Source: Magnetococcus sp. PR-3
Lineage (GTDB): Bacteria; Pseudomonadota; Magnetococcia; Magnetococcales; Magnetococcaceae
NCBI RefSeq assembly: GCF_036689865.1
Contig: NZ_JBAHUQ010000029.1
Span: forward strand, 1-64,000
Length of the DNA: 64,000 bases
Direction: 5' to 3'
Both the position numbers and the translations under genes were made by a program. The first letter of the stretch is position 1; each line of letters starts with the position of its first letter. This document shows, in pieces, positions 58,190 to 64,000 of the stretch. The notes under the pieces were generated by a model. That model did no database searches and was not told where the DNA came from. It saw only the letters and a program-made list of their open reading frames with translations.

Positions 58190-58221
58190 TCAATCTTTCA
58201 ACGCTCTGGAGTATAGAGAAG

Positions 58222-58521
58222 ATGGCTGAAGAGAACGCAGAAACCAAGGTCGCCCCTGAAGGGGCCGGTAATCCCAGCATTGTGTGGGACGACAGCAGCA
58301 TGGATACCACCTACGCCAACGTTTGCAATGTGTTGGGCACCCGTGAAGAGATCATGGTTCTGTTTGGGGCCAATCAAGCTTGGCAGGCTGATAGTAAAGA
58401 GGTGACGGTCAATCTCTCTAACCGGGTTGTGCTCAACCCTTATGCAGCCAAGCGTCTTCAAGCCATGCTGGATATGGCCCTGAAAGAGTATGAGACACGC
58501 TATGGTCAGTTGAAAATCTAA
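58222..58521 (+). CDS. DUF3467-family protein
   Basis: A 99-residue cytoplasmic protein starting MAEENAETKVAPEGAG. Family features are YANVCNVLGTREEIMVLFG in the middle and NRVVLNPYAAKRLQAMLDMALKEYETRYG at the end (key residues N-V, F-G, R-V--P-AAKRL, L---YE--YG). DUF3467 proteins have no settled function. It starts 32 bases after the giant gene, with GGAG and GAGAAG upstream. A small partner of the secretion system, perhaps a chaperone or regulator, is a guess from position. A stem-loop separates it from the next gene. Confidence 0.8.
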   Translation: MAEENAETKVAPEGAGNPSIVWDDSSMDTTYANVCNVLGTREEIMVLFGANQAWQADSKEVTVNLSNRVVLNPYAAKRLQAMLDMALKEYETRYGQLKI

Positions 58522-58568
58522 AAACTGTCCTGTTGTTGTTGGTTTGGTGGGTGTTTTCCACCGGTTTT

Positions 58569-58596
58569 GGCCCATGTACCTGATGGTACATGGGCC
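58569..58596 (+). other. Strong intercistronic stem-loop
   Basis: Perfect 12-bp stem GGCCCATGTACC / GGTACATGGGCC with loop TGAT (58581-58584). Only TTGC follows, so it is a weak or partial terminator at best. It may lower expression of the downstream export genes relative to the giant gene, or protect the upstream mRNA from 3' decay. Confidence 0.75.
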
Positions 58597-58619
58597 TTGC
58601 TATGAGATGAAGAGAGCCC

Positions 58620-60455
58620 ATGAGTGGTGATTACCAGGAACTGACCACTGACCTATGGAAGCAGCTACACACAACCCGTGACGATGCTCAGTTTATCGAG
58701 GTGTGGATGCATCTGCTTGCCCGTCAAGCGGGGCAGGTTAGTGAGGCTGTGCTGGTGATGGGGGAGGCCAATACTGGTCCTTTTCAGCCTGTTGCATTCT
58801 GGCCACCACAAAAAAACTGTGGGGCACCATTGGCCAATGCCTGTGAGCAGGCGTTGGAAATGCGACTGCCTGTAACCCGGCAGGGTACATCCGGCGGGGT
58901 ACTGGCCGTTCCCATTATTCAGGATATGGATCTGTTGGGGGTTGTTGGTCTAGGGTTTAAACAGCCTAATGTACCTGCACAGGCTAAAACCTGGATTCAG
59001 TGGGGGTTGGGTTGGTTATGGAATCGAGATGCGGAGCCTGCTGAAGAGGGCAGTATTAACAGTGCCCTGAACGAGCGACTTATGCGGGCGCTGAACCTGA
59101 TGATGAGTGCCCTTGAGGCTGAAAAAGCTCAGGATGCCTACCAGATTACTCTGACAGAAGCAGCGGTTGAGTTGGGGTGTGATCGGGTCTCTCTTGGTTT
59201 TGGTGACCGTGGTATGGTCAAGTTTTCCGCACTTTCTCACTCGGCGGATTTCTCAAAAAAAATTGATTTGGTGCAGGATCTTGAAGCGGCAATGAATGAA
59301 GCCGCTGATCAGGGCCTGCCTGTTTATTATAATAAGCTCAAACCATCCATAACCGAGCAAGAGGGTACCCCAATGGTGGTGCGTGAGCACCTGGCTCTGA
59401 CCCAACAGCATGGTAATGGGGTGGTCTTGTCGGTCCCCTTTTTCGTATCTGAAAGTCAGTATGGGGTGTTTCTCTACGAATGGTCTGAACAGGAGATCGA
59501 TGCAACACAGCACCAGTTGGCCATGGGGCTGCCGCCAATTTTGGGACGTGTGTTGTTGGAAAAACGCGAAAGCCAGCGTTCCATACCCCGCCGATTGTTA
59601 AAAGGTCTGGGGCGCTTTTTTGAGCGGCTGTTAGGAGCGGGGCATGTGGGGATGAAGTTGACCTTCATCACCATGGTCGCCTTGGGTATGTTCTTTACCT
59701 TGACCACTGGTATGTTTCGTGTCGCTGCCGATGCCAAATTGGAAGGGGGAACCCAGCGTGTGGTTGCCGCACCTTTTGATGGTTTTGTCGCTTCGGCTCC
59801 TGCTCGTGCTGGACAGTATGTCAAAGTTGATGAGGTGCTAGCGACCATGGACGATCGGGAGGTGCGTTTGGAAGCCTCCCGTTGGGCCAGTCAACAAGTA
59901 CAGTTTATGAAGCAAGCTCAGGATGCTGAGGCTCAGCATAACTCTGCCCAAGTACGCATTGCGCTGGCACAAGCCCGGCAGGCCTCCGCACAGCGAGCTT
60001 TGGCACAGGAGAAGTTAAGACGGGCACAACTGACCGCCCCTTTTGCTGGATTGGTGGTGAGTGGGGATTTAACCCAGCGGCTGGGTAGTGCTGTACAAAA
60101 AGGGGAGACCTTGTTTGAATTGGCACCTCTGAACAGCTACCGCGTGGTACTGCAAGTGGAAGAGTCGGATATTGCCCATGTCATATCTGGACAGATCGGT
60201 CAGTTGATTCTTACTGCGCTGCCCAATGAGCGTTTTCCCATTAAAATTGGTTTGATCACCCCTGTGGCCATGGCCGAGGAGGGAACCAACCGTTTTCGGG
60301 TAGAGGCCGAGCTGTTGGATGGTGTGGCACTGGTACGGCCAGGTATGGAAGGGGTGGGGAAAATTGAGGTAGAAGAGCGTCTTCTTCTATGGATCTGGAC
60401 CCGCCGCTTTAGTGATTGGCTACGCCTGAAGGCGTGGACTTTGCTGGGGATCTAA
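58620..60455 (+). CDS. HlyD-family membrane fusion protein with cytoplasmic GAF-like domain
   Basis: A 611-residue protein. Residues 1 to about 330 are soluble and GAF-like in two parts; the second runs about 160-325, for example EAAVELGCDRVSLGFGDRG...VVLSVPFFVSESQYGVFLYEWS. One membrane span follows a basic stretch (about 342-365, LTFITMVALGMFFTLTTGMF). The periplasmic part has a split lipoyl-like domain (VVAAPFDGFVASAPARAGQY and LTAPFAGLVVSGDL), a helical hairpin between them and a beta-barrel (YRVVLQVEESDIAHV). This is the HlyD/RND adaptor fold with an unusual cytoplasmic sensor. The next gene starts three bases after the stop, which suggests a complex. It probably bridges the inner membrane to the TolC-like channel. 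Confidence 0.85.
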   Translation: MSGDYQELTTDLWKQLHTTRDDAQFIEVWMHLLARQAGQVSEAVLVMGEANTGPFQPVAFWPPQKNCGAPLANACEQALEMRLPVTRQGTSGGVLAVPIIQDMDLLGVVGLGFKQPNVPAQAKTWIQWGLGWLWNRDAEPAEEGSINSALNERLMRALNLMMSALEAEKAQDAYQITLTEAAVELGCDRVSLGFGDRGMVKFSALSHSADFSKKIDLVQDLEAAMNEAADQGLPVYYNKLKPSITEQEGTPMVVREHLALTQQHGNGVVLSVPFFVSESQYGVFLYEWSEQEIDATQHQLAMGLPPILGRVLLEKRESQRSIPRRLLKGLGRFFERLLGAGHVGMKLTFITMVALGMFFTLTTGMFRVAADAKLEGGTQRVVAAPFDGFVASAPARAGQYVKVDEVLATMDDREVRLEASRWASQQVQFMKQAQDAEAQHNSAQVRIALAQARQASAQRALAQEKLRRAQLTAPFAGLVVSGDLTQRLGSAVQKGETLFELAPLNSYRVVLQVEESDIAHVISGQIGQLILTALPNERFPIKIGLITPVAMAEEGTNRFRVEAELLDGVALVRPGMEGVGKIEVEERLLLWIWTRRFSDWLRLKAWTLLGI

Positions 60456-60458
60456 GGT

Positions 60459-62621
60459 ATGAGCTCCGCACTTTTTTCTACTTCCTGGTATCGGGTGGCC
60501 AAGCTTAAACCCAAACTGCGTAGTCAGGCTCAGATCTACCGCCACCTCTACCGGGGTGAGCGTTGGTATGTGATTCAAGATCTGGCCAGTGGACGCTTTT
60601 TGCGGATTAACCCGGCGGCTTATCGGGTTGTGGCTTTGATGGATGGCGTGCGTACCTTAGAAGATATTTGGCAAAATGCCTGTCTGACCCTAGGGGATGA
60701 AGCACCAACCCAAGATGAAATTTTGCAGTTATTGTCCCAGTTACATCAATCCAATGTGCTGTTAAGTGATCGAAAACCTGACCTGGAGGAGCTGAATAAG
60801 CGCACGGGTCGGATGAAGAAAATGAAGCTCAAACAGTACATCTCCAACCCGCTTTCCCTCAAAATACCCGTGTATGACCCAGACCGTTTGTTAAATGGTA
60901 TGGTGGGGTGGATTGGTCCCTGGGGGAAAAAACTCCTGTTGGTGGCCTGGTTCGCCTTGATGATTTGGGGGGGCTTTTTAGTTGCTTATCATTGGGACCC
61001 CCTAACAGAAGATGTTATATCACGGGTTTTTACACCGGAGAATGTTCTGCTGCTCTGGTTTATTTTTCCTATGGTTAAATTGATCCATGAGTTTGGTCAC
61101 GGTTTAATGATCAAGCTTTTGGGGGGGCAGTGTCACGAAATGGGGCTCATGTTTTTAGCCCTAATGCCTATTCCCTATCTGGATGCCAGTCATGCGATGT
61201 CCCTGCGTAGTAAGGGGCAGCGTATGTTGATTGGTATGGGGGGGATGATGCTGGAACTGGCCGTGGCAGTTATTGCCATTGAGCTGTGGAGTAACGCTTC
61301 CCCAGGCTTGACCAAGGCTATTCTCTACCAGACCATCATGTTGGCCGGTATGACCACCTTGATTTTTAACATTAATCCGCTTTTGCGTTTTGATGGATAT
61401 TATATCTTGGCCGATTGGTTGGAGATCCCCAGTTTGGGTAAAAAAGCCAACCAATATATCAGTTATCTCACCAGCTTTTATCTGTATGGCGTCCGTAAAA
61501 ATATTGAGCCCCCCCATTTGAGTAAGCGGGAAGGTCCGTGGTTGGTCAGTTTTGGCTTGTCCAGCTTTGTGTACCGAATGTTCATTGCCGGTGCCATTAT
61601 TTTTATGGTGGCTGAGCAGTTCTTTTTTGTCGGGGTGTTGCTGGCCTTTTGGGCTGGGTATGCCATGCTGTTGATGCCATTAATGAAGGGGGTGAAGTTT
61701 CTCTTTTTTAGCCCCACATTAACGGGGCAACGCAAGCGCGCCATGGGGGTTGTTTTTAGTGGTGTTGGGGGGCTGTTGCTCTATTTAGGGACTGTCCCGG
61801 TCACGGCATCGACCATTACCGAGGGGGTGATCTGGATGCCGGATCAATCTCGTGTTGTCGCCCCCATGCCCTGCTATGGTGAAACAGTCGTGGTGGCACC
61901 TGGTTCCTTGGTGGAAGCAGGTGATCTGTTGCTCACCTGTAAAGAACCCCAAATTAGTAGCCGTCAAGAACAGCTGTTGGCCCGTAGGCTGGAACTTGAA
62001 AACCGCTTGGTTTTGGCCCGGACGGATGAATCCGCTGTGGCCGGCCAGATTGTAAATTATGAGCTGGGCCATGTTGTCCGAGAATTGGAAGATACCCAAA
62101 ACCGCTTGTCTCAGATGGACATTCGTGCCTCTCATGCCGGTACATTTGCCTTACCCTCTCCACAGGATTTTGAAGGGCGCTATCTCTTACGTGGTGACGT
62201 ATTGGGGTATGTGTTGGATCCTGCCCGTTTTTCACTGTTGACGGTGGTGCCTCAAGGGTCGGTAGATTTGGTGCGTAACCGCACGGTTGGTGTGGAGTTG
62301 CGGAGCGTGGATCAAATTCATCGTCTTATTCCCGCCCGTATTGCACGAGAAGTCCCCGCCGCCAGTCAAGATCTACCCAGTATGGCGCTCTCTTTACAGG
62401 GCGGGGGAGAAATTGGCTTGGATCCTGAGGCGATGGATGAAGGCGGTGGGGCTAAGGCCATTGTATCGCTCTTTCAGTTTGAACTGGCCTTTATTGGGGA
62501 TGAGCGTCCGCAAACGTTGGGGTCTCGCTTGTATGTGCGTTTTGTGCATAAACCGGAACCTATGATGATGCAGTGGTACCGTTCTTTACGCCAAACCTTC
62601 CTCAAGCGGTTTGCGGTGTAA
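60459..62621 (+). CDS. PqqD-like/M50 metalloprotease/HlyD-like fusion protein
   Basis: A 720-residue membrane protein. Residues about 20-105 look like a PqqD/RRE-type winged domain (RWYVIQDLASGRFLRINPAA, VVALMDGVRTLEDIW). Spans follow with an M50 (site-2 protease type) zinc motif HEFGH (about residues 210-214) and the matching distal motif INPLLRFDGYY (about 305-316). Further spans lead to a periplasmic HlyD-like part from about residue 450 (VVAPMPCYGETVVVAPGSLV, a helical hairpin, then SHAGTFALP). It may bind the substrate N-terminus through the PqqD-like domain, cleave in or near the membrane, and act as second adaptor with the GAF/HlyD protein. Those roles are inference. Start is three bases after the previous stop; the junction TAAGGTATG is the same as at the next gene. 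Confidence 0.85.
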   Translation: MSSALFSTSWYRVAKLKPKLRSQAQIYRHLYRGERWYVIQDLASGRFLRINPAAYRVVALMDGVRTLEDIWQNACLTLGDEAPTQDEILQLLSQLHQSNVLLSDRKPDLEELNKRTGRMKKMKLKQYISNPLSLKIPVYDPDRLLNGMVGWIGPWGKKLLLVAWFALMIWGGFLVAYHWDPLTEDVISRVFTPENVLLLWFIFPMVKLIHEFGHGLMIKLLGGQCHEMGLMFLALMPIPYLDASHAMSLRSKGQRMLIGMGGMMLELAVAVIAIELWSNASPGLTKAILYQTIMLAGMTTLIFNINPLLRFDGYYILADWLEIPSLGKKANQYISYLTSFYLYGVRKNIEPPHLSKREGPWLVSFGLSSFVYRMFIAGAIIFMVAEQFFFVGVLLAFWAGYAMLLMPLMKGVKFLFFSPTLTGQRKRAMGVVFSGVGGLLLYLGTVPVTASTITEGVIWMPDQSRVVAPMPCYGETVVVAPGSLVEAGDLLLTCKEPQISSRQEQLLARRLELENRLVLARTDESAVAGQIVNYELGHVVRELEDTQNRLSQMDIRASHAGTFALPSPQDFEGRYLLRGDVLGYVLDPARFSLLTVVPQGSVDLVRNRTVGVELRSVDQIHRLIPARIAREVPAASQDLPSMALSLQGGGEIGLDPEAMDEGGGAKAIVSLFQFELAFIGDERPQTLGSRLYVRFVHKPEPMMMQWYRSLRQTFLKRFAV

Positions 62622-62624
62622 GGT

Positions 62625-64000
62625 ATGTTTAACCTCTCTCTCCATGGCGATTCCTATCCTCAACAGCCCGGCCATCTGGAATTAAGTTGGCTAGACCGTA
62701 TGGGGGAGCGTATTCGTTTAACCTGGATGCGTAATAAGCAGGTCAACCACTTTGTGCTTTCACGCATGATCAAGAAAGTACTTAAAGCAGAACGGTCTTT
62801 GGCACCTCTCCCCCCCGAACAACTGCGGTCTGATCTCGAAGAGCTAACATTGGCACTGCGCCGAGATGGCTTGGAGGATGCCCTGGTTGTGCATGCCTTT
62901 GCTCATGTTCGACTCATGGCCCACCGTGTTTTGCAGATGCGTCATTTTCCCTCTCAGCTTAAAGGGGGATATATCATGCTGCAGGCTTATGTGGCTGAGA
63001 TGGATACCGGTGAAGGTAAAACACTGACCGCAACGCTGCCCGCAGCAACGGCTGCTTTGGCAGGGTTTACCGTGCATGTGGTGACCGTCAATGAATATTT
63101 AGCCCGTCGGGATGCCGAGCTGATGGGTCCGCTTTATGGTGCTCTAGGCCTGACCACCGGGGTGGTGACAGAGACCATGGATGCCGATGAAAAACAGGCA
63201 GGCTACCGGGCTAATATTGTCTACTGTACCAGTAAAACACTGGTTTTTGACTATCTGCGTGACCGTATTGAGTTGGGGGAACGCATGAAACCGATGGCCA
63301 TGGCCTTTGATGCCTTGGTGGGGGGCGGTAAAGAGCAGGTCATGCTCAAAGGGTTACAGTACGCCATTGTTGATGAAGCAGATTCCATTTTTGTGGATGA
63401 AGCCCGTACCCCTTTAATTATCTCAGCTCCCAGCAAAGACCCCAGTGAGTTAGAGTTTCTGCATACTGCCTGGGCGCTCTCCCAAAAGTTAGAGCAAGGG
63501 GTCGATTATGAGCGGGATGAAGAGGAGCCGCCGCGCATCACCGAAGAGGGGGGGCAAAAATTAGCAGAGTTTTGTACGGACCTGCCACCTGTTTGGCAGG
63601 GGCAGCACCGTCGGGAAGAGGCCATTGTGCAAGCGCTGACAGCCCAGCATAGTTTTGACTTGGATGTCCATTATATCATTCGAGACGACAAAATCATGGT
63701 GGTGGATGAGACCACCGGTCGTGTCATGCCAGATCGGGCTTGGGAGCGTGGTTTACAGCAGTTAATAGAAATCAAAGAAGGTGTGGAGGTAACCCCCCCG
63801 AAGGAGACCTTGGCCAAGATCAGTTTTCAGCTCTTTTTCCGGCGTTTTTTAAGGTTATCCGGTATGAGCGGTACCTGTCGTGAGGTGGGCGGAGAGATTG
63901 CTGAGGTGTATGGCTTGGGGGTCGTCCGTGTCTCCCCTAACCAACCTTCTAAGCGTAAAAATGTACCGATTAGCCTCTTTGCTCGGCGTGAACAGGCGGA
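62625..64000 (+). CDS. SecA-type ATPase paralogue (3' end outside window)
   Basis: The first 458 codons or so of a SecA-like protein are visible, starting MFNLSLHGDSYPQQPGHLE three bases after the previous stop. Hallmarks: Walker A in AEMDTGEGKTLTATLP (about residue 128; canonical SecA has MKTGEGKT), HVVTVNEYLARRDAE, the DEAD-type box YAIVDEADSIFVDEARTPLI (about 249), and MVVDETTGRVMPDRAWERGL followed by LSGMSGTCREVGGE. The segment between the DEAD box and VDETTGR, the preprotein-binding region in SecA, is present but short. The N-terminus differs from housekeeping SecA. Its place in an export operon and its divergence suggest a dedicated paralogue for the giant protein. Whether the C-terminal zinc finger is present cannot be seen. 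Confidence 0.88.
   Translation, partial: MFNLSLHGDSYPQQPGHLELSWLDRMGERIRLTWMRNKQVNHFVLSRMIKKVLKAERSLAPLPPEQLRSDLEELTLALRRDGLEDALVVHAFAHVRLMAHRVLQMRHFPSQLKGGYIMLQAYVAEMDTGEGKTLTATLPAATAALAGFTVHVVTVNEYLARRDAELMGPLYGALGLTTGVVTETMDADEKQAGYRANIVYCTSKTLVFDYLRDRIELGERMKPMAMAFDALVGGGKEQVMLKGLQYAIVDEADSIFVDEARTPLIISAPSKDPSELEFLHTAWALSQKLEQGVDYERDEEEPPRITEEGGQKLAEFCTDLPPVWQGQHRREEAIVQALTAQHSFDLDVHYIIRDDKIMVVDETTGRVMPDRAWERGLQQLIEIKEGVEVTPPKETLAKISFQLFFRRFLRLSGMSGTCREVGGEIAEVYGLGVVRVSPNQPSKRKNVPISLFARREQA

Noticed and set aside
57293-57628. Repeat array considered as CRISPR
   Set aside because: Units are directly adjacent with no unique spacers and encode an in-frame peptide repeat.
57170-58169. Two frames of about 330 residues, one on each strand, over the C-terminal minisatellites
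   Set aside because: Both are out-of-frame readings of the 24-bp and 18-bp repeats (KHQPMVEP and IGWCLGST type). Only the frame of the giant protein continues smoothly on both sides.
20354-64000. Standard type I secretion locus with ABC transporter
   Set aside because: A TolC-like protein and two HlyD-like proteins are present, but no protein with an ABC signature (Walker A plus LSGGQ) is encoded in the window; the ATPase is SecA-like.
1-64000. tRNA and rRNA genes
   Set aside because: I saw no rRNA core sequences and no cloverleaf-like stretch in the intergenic regions.

Overview
The window is 64 kb of bacterial DNA of moderate GC. The gene set (periplasmic nitrate reductase operon, TonB receptors, YfiR/hybrid-kinase signalling, SapC, TolC and HlyD-type export parts) points to a Gram-negative, probably aquatic proteobacterium able to respire nitrate. 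It reminds me of the magnetotactic Magnetococcia, but that is an impression from gene content and could not be tested here.

Layout. 1-1034: a decayed IS110-family transposase (minus). 1120-3723: 6-phosphogluconolactonase (minus), a TPR-like lipoprotein (plus) and a small membrane protein (minus). 4109-10438: a complete nap operon on the minus strand, transcribed napF-napD-napA-napG-napH-napB-napC, with an FNR-like box and -10 element upstream of napF and a rho-independent terminator after napC. 10924-16621: a signalling cluster on the plus strand made of a TonB-dependent receptor, a YfiR-like periplasmic protein and a large hybrid histidine kinase with an HPt domain. 16819-18804: a minus-strand fusion of a CruF-like membrane carotenoid hydratase domain with a CrtC/AttH-like lipocalin domain. 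19300-20022: a SapC-family protein.

20182-64000 is the most striking part: a plus-strand locus built around one uninterrupted reading frame of about 34.9 kb (about 11,635 residues). Upstream of it is a TolC-type outer-membrane protein with N-terminal AMIN-like domains. Downstream, closely spaced, come a DUF3467 protein, a GAF-like/HlyD adaptor, a PqqD-like/M50-protease/HlyD-like membrane fusion, and a SecA-type ATPase that runs off the window. The giant protein starts with a very basic N-terminus and a LEPR-XLL motif instead of a hydrophobic signal peptide. It then carries a DUF4347 domain with a possible His/Cys dyad, five pentapeptide-repeat blocks in a ~4.69-kb super-repeat, about a dozen copies of a GTFTL-type repeat, recurrent EF-hand-like acidic loops, a long RTX-like beta-roll region, seven VCBS repeats and a Gly/Ala/Pro/Asp-rich C-terminal stalk encoded by minisatellites.

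How the parts may work together (inference): the giant protein is a secreted or surface-anchored adhesin or matrix protein. The TolC-like channel and the two HlyD-like inner-membrane proteins would form its conduit. No type I ABC transporter is present in the window, and the position where one would be expected holds a SecA paralogue. The locus is therefore a candidate for a dedicated, SecA-powered export system for LEPR-XLL giant proteins.
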